A DNA stretch of 64,000 nucleotides from Octadecabacter arcticus 238 (GTDB lineage: Bacteria; Pseudomonadota; Alphaproteobacteria; Rhodobacterales; Rhodobacteraceae): assembly GCF_000155735.2 (NCBI RefSeq), contig NC_020908.1, positions 3,291,001 through 3,355,000 on the forward strand, in the 5' to 3' direction. Made by a program: the position numbers and the translations under genes. Under the pieces are notes generated by a model. That model saw only the letters and a list, made by a program, of their open reading frames with translations, did not search any database and had not been told where the DNA came from. Of this stretch, positions 16,614 through 24,916 are shown piece after piece. Position 1 is the first letter of the stretch; each line of letters starts with the position of its first letter.

Positions 16614-17835
16614 TCAGGGCAATCGCGTTTGGCTCATGTTGTTGCCAAGTCACTGAGAATGCTGCGTAAGAAGGTGGTGTCCCAGCCTGCACGTTTGATT
16701 TTTATGGAGAGAGAGCCCTTGGATGTGTCACGCCGGAGGACGTCGAGTGCGCGGCGACGTAGAACGGCGATGTTGCCGGGACCGTTGTCTTTCCGATTGC
16801 GTGCGGCGTCCTCGCGGAAAGACACATCCAACTGCCAATGAAGGGCATTTTCGATGGCCCAATGGTCGCGGACAGCGGCCAACAGCACCTCAGGTGTGGG
16901 AACCCAAGACAGCGCGAAGTAGCGGGTCTCTGAGGTCACCTTTCCGCCCGTCTCTCTGGTCGCCTCGATGCGACCGAACCCCTTGAGGCCAGGGAATTCG
17001 TGGTATTCTGCCAATGCCTTAGCCGATACCACAACCGCCTTACGGGTTTCTTTTCTTCCATGGCCGGTATTTTCCGTAACGGCTGTTGGATCGCTTTTGT
17101 GCCCCTTGCTGAAACATCCACGGGCGTCAGACAACAGGGATTCCTGGTTACCCTTGAGGGCGAGGCACCAATCACCGCCGCCTGCGTTGATTGCGGCAAC
17201 CGTGCGGCGGTTGCAATGTAATGCATCACCGGTGACCACCTTGCCCCGCAGATCGATCAACCCAAGCGCCTCTATGGCCGCGCTGAGTTCTGTGCCTCGG
17301 TCGGCAGGTACTGTCGCCAACGTCAGGCGCAGCCGCGAGGCATAGGCTGAGACCATCATGCGGGTCCGTGCGCTTTCGCCCGGGTCGCGCGCACCCCGTA
17401 ACGCTTTGCCGTCAATCGCGATGATATCACCGTCTTTGAGGAGCTTGGTCACATCGGCAAGTACCTTACTGAAGGCCGCATCGAGTGCCTTCGGGTCGAT
17501 GATCCGGAAGACCTCCGAGAAGGTATCATGCGATGGAATGGCATGCTTGAGTTTCAGGAAGTTCCTGAAAAGGCTCTCTTTTGCACGGCCAAATGCGGCC
17601 ATCTCGGCGCAGGAGGTCGATCCACATAAGACCGACACGAAGGCGATAACGAGCAGTTCACCAAGGTCGTGGCGCACGTTACTGGCGCGCGGATCAGGAA
17701 CTTCGTCGAAGGCGGATAGAAAAATATGCATGGCGATGAGCACCCGATGAGAACAACCACCCATCCAGAATCCATCCCGCCATCACCTGCAAGAGCAATC
17801 CTTTACTCACTCAGTTCCAAACGCGATTCCCCTGA
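16614..17835 (-). mobile_element. ISAs1-family insertion sequence, complete
   Basis: 1222 bp with terminal inverted repeats starting TCAGGG (18-20 bp, one mismatch by eye: CAGGGCAATCGCGTTTGG against CAGGGGAATCGCGTTTGG). An exact 8-bp target duplication CGTCAATC flanks it at 16606-16613 and 17836-17843. The single transposase frame is intact, so the insertion is likely recent and the copy may be active. Confidence 0.95.
16634..17731 (-). CDS. ISAs1-family transposase
   Basis: A 365-residue DDE transposase. The N-terminal DDE-associated domain reads FDEVPDPRASNVRHDL; catalytic Asp in IIAIDGKALRGAR, the second Asp in VVTGDALHCNRRT, and the late Glu in HWAIENALHWQLD follow. The start MHIFLSAF (ATG 17731) was preferred over an upstream in-frame start at 17764 because family members begin near this hydrophobic segment. 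Intact. Confidence 0.93.
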   Translation of the reverse strand: MHIFLSAFDEVPDPRASNVRHDLGELLVIAFVSVLCGSTSCAEMAAFGRAKESLFRNFLKLKHAIPSHDTFSEVFRIIDPKALDAAFSKVLADVTKLLKDGDIIAIDGKALRGARDPGESARTRMMVSAYASRLRLTLATVPADRGTELSAAIEALGLIDLRGKVVTGDALHCNRRTVAAINAGGGDWCLALKGNQESLLSDARGCFSKGHKSDPTAVTENTGHGRKETRKAVVVSAKALAEYHEFPGLKGFGRIEATRETGGKVTSETRYFALSWVPTPEVLLAAVRDHWAIENALHWQLDVSFREDAARNRKDNGPGNIAVLRRRALDVLRRDTSKGSLSIKIKRAGWDTTFLRSILSDLATT

Positions 17836-18330
17836 CGTCAATCTGGCGACCCATGATTATCCCGACCCGACGGGCGCGACCCTAACCGGATGGCAGCGGG
17901 TGTGGCGGCACGCATTGGCGCGCCCCGTCGCATTTTGTCTGTTGAACCTTGCGCGCACACGACGTTGCACGGCATCACCGCGCAGGTTCCACGCGGCGAC
18001 TGGGCTGCACTGGATTTACGCGAACACGCCTACCTGCGCCGCGATGTCAGTGCGCAATTTCACACCCCCACCGCCGTTTTTGAGGCAAACCCCAGCCACA
18101 CGGCACCGCCCAGCACGGGCCATCCGATCCTGCTCAGCTATCTTGATGTGGTTGTCGCAGGCTTCGTCACGCTGATGGGCGACGACCCAAACTCCGGTGG
18201 TGCCGCGCATTTCTTCGCCACCACGACAGGTTGGGGCCCAGTTCTTGATGACCGCGCAGCACCACTTTATCCGCGCGCGCAGCCGCTTCATCCCGACACC
18301 CGCGCAACCGTAGACGCCGCACTCGCGGCC

Positions 18331-19740
18331 CTAGCGGTTCCGGTGCAGCCAGCCCAAAGTGCGCGCCTGCTTGTCAATGCCATCCGCGCAAGTGGTCCCG
18401 CCGCGGCCACCAGTCTGCATGACACGGTAGGCCACAACCAACGCGATCAGCCCGAATAAAATTCCGCCCACAGCCTGCCCGATCAACACGCCGCCAGCCC
18501 CAAACCATGCCGAAAAGACGATCACAAACGGCACCGTGCCAATCGTATGGCGACCCCAGTTCACCACGGTCGAATAAAACGGGTGGCCCATGTTGTTGCA
18601 CGCCGCATTGGACACAAAGATCATGCCGTTGAAAAACCACAGCAGGCTAAGCGGTCCGGCGAAGAGAAACACCAGCGTGCGCGCGGGGCCGTCCAGCAGG
18701 AACAACATCTCAAGCAGTGGGCGCGCCGCGAACAGCAGACCGGACACGACCACAACAACAATTCCGGTAAAAATCAGCCCTTCACGGAACGCGCGTTTCA
18801 CGCGGTCTTGCTTGCCTGCGCCAAAATTTTGACCAATCACGGGTCCGATTGCGCCGGACAGCGCGAAAATAATTGCGAATGCTACTGGCGTCAGACGGCC
18901 CACAATCGCCATGCCCGCGACGGCATCTTCACCAAATTCTGCCATGGACCGCGTCACATAGGCCTGCCCGATGGGCGTGGCCAACTGCGTCAGGATCGCC
19001 GGAAATGCGATGATCAGAACCGGTCGCAAATCCGGCAGCATGTTTGACAGATCAGGACGGCCAAAGCCGCCATAATACCGCACAATCGGCACCAGCGCGC
19101 TGACACCAATTGCCACCCGCGCCGCAACACTGGCCCAGGCCGCACCCTGCAATTCCATGCCGAACCCGAAGATCAGGATCGGATCCAAAACCGCATTCAC
19201 ACAGGCGCCAATGATCGTGGCCATCATCGATCGGCGCGCGTCACCGTGCGCACGCAAAATCGCGCCACCGACCATTCCGACCAGCAACAACGGCAGGGAC
19301 GGGATGATGATTGTCAGGTAAGTCACGGCCAGTTCCGCCGTCGACCCTGTCGCGCCGACCAAGCCGACAATCGGGTCCAGATTGAACCAGACGACGCCGG
19401 CAAAAATCGCGCCGAACACGGCGCCAAAGATCAGCACATTTGTCGCACGCCGCTGGGCCAAAACCGTGTCACCCTCACCCAAGGATCGCGCGACCAACGC
19501 GCCCCCCGCGATCGACATGCCGATGCCAAAGGATGATGTGAAAAACAAAATTGCGCCCGCATATCCGACCGCCGCCGCCAATTCCGCCTTGCCGAGCATT
19601 GAGATGAAAATCATGTCGATGAAATCGACCATGAACACCGCCATCAACCCCACCGACGACGTGAACGCCATCACCGAGATGTGGCGCATCAATGATCCGC
19701 TCAGGAATTTTGCATGTGCGTTTTCGGCGCGCGTCGCCAT
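18331..19740 (-). CDS. MATE-family multidrug/cation antiporter
   Basis: A 469-residue inner-membrane protein with about 12 predicted helices in two homologous halves, as in NorM/DinF exporters; IGQNFGAGK in the second half is a family hallmark. It would expel cationic compounds using Na+ or H+. ATG 19740 shares one base with the gltX stop codon (TAATG), so it is translated from the gltX transcript. The C-terminal about 30 residues (after YRVMQTGG) are polar and unusual and overlap the convergent split gene; the stop may have shifted. Confidence 0.9.
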   Translation of the reverse strand: MATRAENAHAKFLSGSLMRHISVMAFTSSVGLMAVFMVDFIDMIFISMLGKAELAAAVGYAGAILFFTSSFGIGMSIAGGALVARSLGEGDTVLAQRRATNVLIFGAVFGAIFAGVVWFNLDPIVGLVGATGSTAELAVTYLTIIIPSLPLLLVGMVGGAILRAHGDARRSMMATIIGACVNAVLDPILIFGFGMELQGAAWASVAARVAIGVSALVPIVRYYGGFGRPDLSNMLPDLRPVLIIAFPAILTQLATPIGQAYVTRSMAEFGEDAVAGMAIVGRLTPVAFAIIFALSGAIGPVIGQNFGAGKQDRVKRAFREGLIFTGIVVVVVSGLLFAARPLLEMLFLLDGPARTLVFLFAGPLSLLWFFNGMIFVSNAACNNMGHPFYSTVVNWGRHTIGTVPFVIVFSAWFGAGGVLIGQAVGGILFGLIALVVAYRVMQTGGRGGTTCADGIDKQARTLGWLHRNR

Positions 19741-21062
19741 TACGCTTTAGGTTTTGTCTGCAACAGCGGCATCACGTCCGCCATTTCCGGACCGCGCGTC
19801 GCGCCTGTGACGGCATGGCGCAAAGGCATAAACAGCCCCTTACCCTTGCGGCCCGTCGCGTGCTTAACGGCCGCTGTCCACGTGCCCCAAGTATCATCGG
19901 CGTAGGGCGGCTCCCCCAAAAGAGCTAGGGCCTGCGGGATAAATTCCGCGTCCTCATCGGCTATCTGCGGCGCGGCACCATCGCGAAACACAGCCCACCA
20001 GTCGCCCATTTGATCCAACGATGCGATGTTTTCACGCACGACATTCCAGAACCGCTCACCCAAGTCTTCAGGCACACCTAACGCTGCAACCGCATCGGCA
20101 ACTGCAGAATATGGCCGCGCCGCCAACCAACGGGCGGTCAATGGACCCAGATCATCGGCATCAAATTTCGTCGGGGCGGATCCGAATTTTGACATCTCGA
20201 AACCTGCCACAACCTCGCCAATGGTTTCGCGCAATTCAACAGGATCAGACGACCCCAATCGTGCCATCAGCGACAGGATCGCCATCGGCGCAATGCCGTT
20301 TTTGCGCAAATCACGCAAAGCCAATGTGCCAAGACGTTTGGAAAGCGCCTCACCCTGCGGCCCCGTCAAAAGGGAGTGGTGCGCGAACGTCGGAACAGTG
20401 CCGCCCAGCGCTTGAATCATCTGGATTTGCGTCGCCGTGTTCGTCACGTGGTCCGACCCGCGCACTACATCCGTGACCTGCATCTCCGTGTCATCGACAA
20501 CAGATGCCAGCGTGTACAAATACTGCCCGTCGCCACGGATCAACACAGGGTCAGACACCGACGCGGCATCAATCGAAATCGCGCCCAAGATACCATCAAC
20601 CCATTCGATGCGCTTCTGGTCGAGCTTGAAACGCCAATGCCCTGTGCGCCCCTCAGCGCGGTAAGCCGCGATCTGATCGGCGGTTAAATTCAACGCAGCG
20701 CGGTCATAAACCGGCGGTTTACCCATATTAAGCTGCTTTTTACGCTTCAGATCCAGCTCAACCGGTGTCTCGAAACATTCATACAACCGACCCGACGCGA
20801 TCAACGCATCGCGCGCCGCGTCATAGCGGTCCATACGTTTGGATTGATATTCAATCTGGTCCCACGAAATCCCCAACCACGTCAGGTCTGACATGATACC
20901 GTCGACATATTCCTGTTTTGAGCGTTCAGGATCAGTGTCGTCGATCCGCAAAATAAACGTGCCACCGGCGCGCCGTGCAATCGCGTGGTTAAACAACGCC
21001 GCCCGCAGGTTACCAATGTGCAAATAGCCTGTGGGGGACGGGGCGAAACGGGTCGTTGTCAT
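19740..21062 (-). CDS. gltX: Glutamyl-tRNA synthetase
   Basis: A 440-residue class I synthetase. The HIGH motif is FAPSPTGYLHIGNLR at the very N-terminus and the KMSKS-like loop is GEALSKRLG. ATG 21062 puts the signature at residue 4, as in the family; a GTG at 21104 would add 14 unlikely residues. Alphaproteobacteria often carry two gltX paralogues, one of which charges tRNA-Gln for the amidotransferase route; sequence alone does not tell which one this is. Translationally coupled to the MATE gene. Confidence 0.93.
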   Translation of the reverse strand: MTTTRFAPSPTGYLHIGNLRAALFNHAIARRAGGTFILRIDDTDPERSKQEYVDGIMSDLTWLGISWDQIEYQSKRMDRYDAARDALIASGRLYECFETPVELDLKRKKQLNMGKPPVYDRAALNLTADQIAAYRAEGRTGHWRFKLDQKRIEWVDGILGAISIDAASVSDPVLIRGDGQYLYTLASVVDDTEMQVTDVVRGSDHVTNTATQIQMIQALGGTVPTFAHHSLLTGPQGEALSKRLGTLALRDLRKNGIAPMAILSLMARLGSSDPVELRETIGEVVAGFEMSKFGSAPTKFDADDLGPLTARWLAARPYSAVADAVAALGVPEDLGERFWNVVRENIASLDQMGDWWAVFRDGAAPQIADEDAEFIPQALALLGEPPYADDTWGTWTAAVKHATGRKGKGLFMPLRHAVTGATRGPEMADVMPLLQTKPKA

Positions 21063-21137
21063 GGAGATACTGTCCGGTATGAAAGGTTGCGTCAGGCTTT
21101 TCACAGCGTGGCCGGAATGTCCATATTTCCTACGGCG

Positions 21138-21419
21138 TCAGCTGGCTTTTACGGGCCAACGCGCCGCCAGATCGTCCAAGCCAGCACGCACATTTTCTTC
21201 AACCACGGCGATATCCACATCGGCCAACGTGTTGATATAAAAACACGCCTTCGCCTTTTTGTACTTGTCAAACCGATCCAAAATTGACCCAGAATCCTTA
21301 TACCACAGCATGATATAAAGGCTCAGCCGTGCTTTTTGCGCCGAAAGTCCTGTCACCGGACCATCCCCCTCACGACCGCTGGCGTAGGTGTAATGAGATG
21401 GACTAAAGCCGCACTTGCG
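21138..21419 (-). pseudogene. C-terminal fragment of a DUF1801 protein
   Basis: On the minus strand the frame immediately after the nadE stop reads FSPSHYTYASGREGDGPVTG and, further on, LADVDIAVVEENVRAGLDDL, matching the last two thirds of short DUF1801 proteins. The N-terminal third is absent and no good start exists except a GTG at 21356 inside the conserved region. It seems to be a gene whose 5' part was deleted up to nadE. A 72-residue product from the GTG cannot be excluded. Confidence 0.65.
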
Positions 21420-23090
21420 TCAGGTGTCATCCCGCCAGCGGTTCACAATCGGATACCTGCGATCCAGCCAAAATGCTTTCATCGACAAACGTGGCCCCGG
21501 TGCAGACTGGAACCGTTTGTATTCACTGATATAAAGCAAATGTTCGATCTTTTTGACCACAGCGCGATCATAGCCTGCCGCGACGCAGTCCGCGACGCTG
21601 GCGTCATCATCCACCAACAGCGTTAAAATGCCATCTAACACGTCATATTCCGGCAGGCTGTCACTGTCTTTCTGGTCATCGCGCAATTCCGCACTTGGCG
21701 GTTTGTCGATGATCGCCACAGGAATCATTTCACCGGCGGGGGCGTTCATCCATGGGCGATGATTGGCATTCCGCCAGCGGCAAATATCGAAGACCCGCGT
21801 CTTATAAAGGTCTTTGATAGGGTTATATCCACCCGCCATATCGCCATAGATCGTGGCATAGCCCACGGCGACCTCTGATTTGTTGCCTGTCGTCAGCAGC
21901 ATTTCACCAAACTTGTTGGACTGCGCCATCAACAACAGCCCACGAATACGCGACTGGATATTTTCTTCGGTCAGCCCGTCGTCCAGTCCCGCAAACAGCG
22001 GTGCCAATGTCTGCGTCACCGCCGCACGGGTCGCACCGATCGCCACAACGTCATACCGCACACCCAGCGCCGCAGCCGCAGCCTTGGCGTCATCCAAAGA
22101 CGCATCCGACGTATATTCAGACGGCATCATCACGCAGCGCACATTGTCCGGCCCCAACGCATCCGCCGCAATCGCAGCAACAATCGCCGAATCTACACCG
22201 CCGGACAGGCCCAGCAACACCTTTTTAAATCCGGTCTTCGCCATATAGTCGCGCAGCGCCATCACCATCGCCGCGTAATCGGTTTCCATCGTGTCCGGTT
22301 CAAGATTTTTGTCGCCATCCTCGGCGACCCAACCCGCATCGGTGCGCACGAAATCGACATGGGCAACAGCCTCCTCGAACCATGGCATCTGCACAGCCAG
22401 CGCGCCGTGGCGGTTCAACACAAACGATCCCCCGTCAAACACCTGATCGTCTTGTCCGCCAACCATGTTCAAATAGACCAGCGGCACATCGCATTCCGTC
22501 ACCCGCGCAACCATCTGGTTCAAACGCACGCTGAATTTGTCGCGAAAGTACGGGCTGCCGTTTGGCACCAGCAACATCTCCGCACCGCTTTCAACCATCG
22601 CCTCGCACACGTCCGGATACCATGCGTCCTCGCAAATCGGCGTGCCAATCCGCAACGACCCTGCGTCTCCGCCGGTGCTAAATGGCCCCTGCATATCTGC
22701 GCGACTGAACAGACGGACCTCGTCGAAGACATTGAAATTGGGCAGGAAAAATTTGCGCGTGGTGGAAATAATCTTACCGGCCTTCAGCACAAAATACGCA
22801 TTGCGCAGCTTGTCGCCCTCGCGCAGCGGCCCGCCAATCCCCAGCATCGGACCATCCGCACAGGCCGCAGCCAACTGCGCCAACTGTGCCGCAGCATCGC
22901 GTTCAAATGCGGGCTTCATGATCAAATCTTGCGTCTGGTAACCGACCAGAAACATCTCCGGCAACATGACCATATCGGCCCCCGCCGCGCGCCCCTGCTC
23001 CCAAGCAACGCGCGCCTTTTCGGCATTGCCTGCAATGTCGCCAACAGTGGGGTTCAGTTGCGCCATCGTCAGCCGGAAACGGTCGCTCAT
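21420..23090 (-). CDS. nadE: Glutamine-dependent NAD+ synthetase
   Basis: Makes NAD from deamido-NAD using glutamine. The N-terminal nitrilase-type glutaminase shows the triad: Glu in MLPEMFLVG, Lys in TTRKFFLPN, Cys in TPICEDAWYP. The C-terminal synthetase carries the P-loop LGLSGGVDSA. ATG 23090 (AAGGTGATCCT upstream) gives 556 residues, typical for the two-domain enzyme. The end FWLDRRYPIVNRWRDDT is normal, so the neighbouring deletion did not touch it. Together with nadD at 2.6 kb, this covers the last two steps of NAD synthesis. Confidence 0.94.
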   Translation of the reverse strand: MSDRFRLTMAQLNPTVGDIAGNAEKARVAWEQGRAAGADMVMLPEMFLVGYQTQDLIMKPAFERDAAAQLAQLAAACADGPMLGIGGPLREGDKLRNAYFVLKAGKIISTTRKFFLPNFNVFDEVRLFSRADMQGPFSTGGDAGSLRIGTPICEDAWYPDVCEAMVESGAEMLLVPNGSPYFRDKFSVRLNQMVARVTECDVPLVYLNMVGGQDDQVFDGGSFVLNRHGALAVQMPWFEEAVAHVDFVRTDAGWVAEDGDKNLEPDTMETDYAAMVMALRDYMAKTGFKKVLLGLSGGVDSAIVAAIAADALGPDNVRCVMMPSEYTSDASLDDAKAAAAALGVRYDVVAIGATRAAVTQTLAPLFAGLDDGLTEENIQSRIRGLLLMAQSNKFGEMLLTTGNKSEVAVGYATIYGDMAGGYNPIKDLYKTRVFDICRWRNANHRPWMNAPAGEMIPVAIIDKPPSAELRDDQKDSDSLPEYDVLDGILTLLVDDDASVADCVAAGYDRAVVKKIEHLLYISEYKRFQSAPGPRLSMKAFWLDRRYPIVNRWRDDT

Positions 23091-23228
23091 AGGATCACCT
23101 TTCATCGCTCTTACCCCCACATAATCGCACAAACCGGCAAGGGGAAGCCGAAGACGAAAAAGCCACATAGAACCACAGTTGTCACGGCGCGCCCTTCCCC
23201 CTATCCTGTCTCAAATTCCGCATGAAAG

Positions 23229-24677
23229 ATGTTTGAAATGATGCGCTTTACGTCCTACCTAATCGCCGCCCTCTTGATGGCAACACCTGCTTTGGCGCAA
23301 TCGGTTCAAACCAAACAATACGACGACGGCGGCATCTATGAAGGCCAGTTCTTGGGTGGCTTGCAGCACGGACAAGGCACATACAGTCTGCCGAACGGGT
23401 ACCAGTACGACGGCGAATGGTTTGAAGGCGAAATTCGCGGCAATGGCACGGCGCGATTCCCCAACGGATCGCTGTATGAGGGTCAATTCGCCGCCGGAAA
23501 GCCCGAAGGCTTCGGCGTTATCAATTTTGCCGATGGCGGCACCTATGAGGGTGACTGGCTTGATGGTAAAATCACCGGACGCGGCATCGCGCGCTACGCC
23601 AATGGCGTCGTCTATGAGGGCGACTTTCGAAATGCCATGCACCACGGCCAAGGCACTATGACCAGCCCAGGCGGCTACATCTACGCTGGCCCGTGGGTCA
23701 ATGGCGTCAAAGAGGGCGAAGGGTCTATCACCTACCCCGACGGCGCGCTGTACAATGGCACTCTGGTCAGCGGCGAACGCCAAGGCGTGGGAACCCTGAC
23801 CATGCCCGACGGTCTGGTTTATGAAGGCACATGGGCCGCTGGCCAGATTGAGGGCACAGGCCAATTGATCCAACCCAACGGCGATATCTATGAGGGCGAC
23901 CTCGTGGCAGGCCAACGCCAAGGCGTCGGCACAGTTACTTTCGCGAACGGTGACGTTTATGTGGGCGGCTTTATGAATGATCTGCGCAACGGTAACGGCA
24001 TATTCACCGGCGTAGACGGCTACCGCTACACAGGCGAATGGGTCAACGGCAAGAATGAGGGCACCGGCGAAGTCACTTATCCGGACGGGTCCATCTATGT
24101 TGGCAGCTTCGTGGGCGACCTCGCCGATGGCACTGGCAAGATCACCTACCCCGATGGCTCCACCTATGAAGGCGGCTGGGAGGCTGGCGTAATCAACGGG
24201 ACCGGTATCGCAACCTACGCCAATGGCCTCGTCTATGAGGGCGATTTCCTCAACGCGAAAAACCACGGCATGGGCACGATGCGCTACGTTGACGGTTACA
24301 CCTATGTCGGCGCTTGGGACGACGGACAGCGCAGCGGGTTCGGCACTGCGACCTACGCCGATGGCACAATCTATGAAGGCGATTTTGCCAACGGCCAACG
24401 CGACGGGGCCGGAAAAATCACGATGGCTGATGGATTCACCTACGAAGGCCGATGGTCCATCGGCGAAATCTCAGGCCTCGGCGTCGCGACCTACACCAAT
24501 GGCGACGTCTACTCCGGTGAATTCCGCTCAGGTCGACGCCAAGGCGACGGCACCATGACCTACGCCGCCTCCGGTCAAGTCGCAGACGGCGAATGGCAAG
24601 ACGGCGCACTGGTCACACAAGGTGCAAACAATCCATCAACGGATGGCGTATCCGCGCCAGAACCCGCAACGGAGTGA
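23229..24677 (+). CDS. Secreted MORN-repeat protein with 18-19 repeats
   Basis: A 482-residue protein with a signal peptide (hydrophobic core about residues 8-20, cleavage after ALAQ) followed by 18 complete 23-residue MORN units of the form YEGxWxxGxxxGxGxxxYxDG and one degenerate unit. Repeats 1-9 and 10-18 align to each other unit by unit, pointing to duplication of a nine-unit (621-bp) block. MORN repeats form beta-meander sheets that bind lipids or proteins; the role of periplasmic bacterial copies is not known. Starts at 23238 and 23241 are also possible. Monocistronic, divergent from nadE. Confidence 0.92.
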   Translation: MFEMMRFTSYLIAALLMATPALAQSVQTKQYDDGGIYEGQFLGGLQHGQGTYSLPNGYQYDGEWFEGEIRGNGTARFPNGSLYEGQFAAGKPEGFGVINFADGGTYEGDWLDGKITGRGIARYANGVVYEGDFRNAMHHGQGTMTSPGGYIYAGPWVNGVKEGEGSITYPDGALYNGTLVSGERQGVGTLTMPDGLVYEGTWAAGQIEGTGQLIQPNGDIYEGDLVAGQRQGVGTVTFANGDVYVGGFMNDLRNGNGIFTGVDGYRYTGEWVNGKNEGTGEVTYPDGSIYVGSFVGDLADGTGKITYPDGSTYEGGWEAGVINGTGIATYANGLVYEGDFLNAKNHGMGTMRYVDGYTYVGAWDDGQRSGFGTATYADGTIYEGDFANGQRDGAGKITMADGFTYEGRWSIGEISGLGVATYTNGDVYSGEFRSGRRQGDGTMTYAASGQVADGEWQDGALVTQGANNPSTDGVSAPEPATE

Positions 24678-24916
24678 AGGGCGGCTTTGCGGACTTTATG
24701 GCCATTCAATTTCGTCGTGCGAATGTCCGCTGCTCACAAAGCGCACCCAATTTCTGAGGCAGTATACCGCTCGCACTTCTGACCACCCCAGCGGGTGGCG
24801 CCGTGGCGTTTGTCACGGCATGGCTGGAGAGGAAGTACGACGGCAAACCCGTTCTGTTTTCGCGCCTATGAAACTGAGAGAGCCCCCGATTGGGGGCTCT
24901 TTTGTTTAAATAGAGG
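24678..24916 (+). other. Intergenic region with a short orphan reading segment
   Basis: Between the MORN gene and IS66. From 24758 to 24871 a frame opened by a stop codon reads LTTPAGGAVAFVTAWLERKY and ends LFSRL-stop, directly before a strong terminator. The protein-like sequence has no start codon, so it may be the 3' remnant of a lost gene that kept its terminator. I do not recognise the family. Confidence 0.35.
24879..24908 (+). terminator. Rho-independent terminator
   Basis: Perfect 9-bp stem AGAGCCCCC (24879-24887), loop GATT, GGGGGCTCT (24892-24900), then a T-rich tail TTTTGTTT. It could end the MORN transcript or the lost gene whose tail precedes it. Confidence 0.92.

Larger units (their letters stand above)
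16556..18459 (+). pseudogene. Gamma-glutamylcyclotransferase-like gene split by ISAs1 and frameshifted
   Basis: The 5' piece (16556-16613) encodes MTDSFDLGARFFGYGSLVN, the GYGS substrate-binding signature of this fold. Removing the IS and one target copy fuses it in frame to ATHDYPDPTGATLTGW from 17844. A one-base loss in a T run (four T at 17933-17936; five would restore the frame) moves the rest to another frame: LSVEPCAHTTLHG, then LREHAYLRR with the presumed catalytic Glu. The 3' frame runs to 18459, overlapping the convergent MATE gene by about 130 bp, so the original stop may be lost. The gene was last in the ybbA-ybbP operon. Confidence 0.82.

Noticed and set aside
23259..24398. A 379-codon open frame on the minus strand across the MORN gene
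   Set aside because: It is the shadow of a strongly periodic coding sequence; no ribosome binding site, family match or signal.
23330..24600. Regular 69-bp repeats as a possible CRISPR array
   Set aside because: The period is that of 23-residue MORN units in an open frame; there are no unique spacers.
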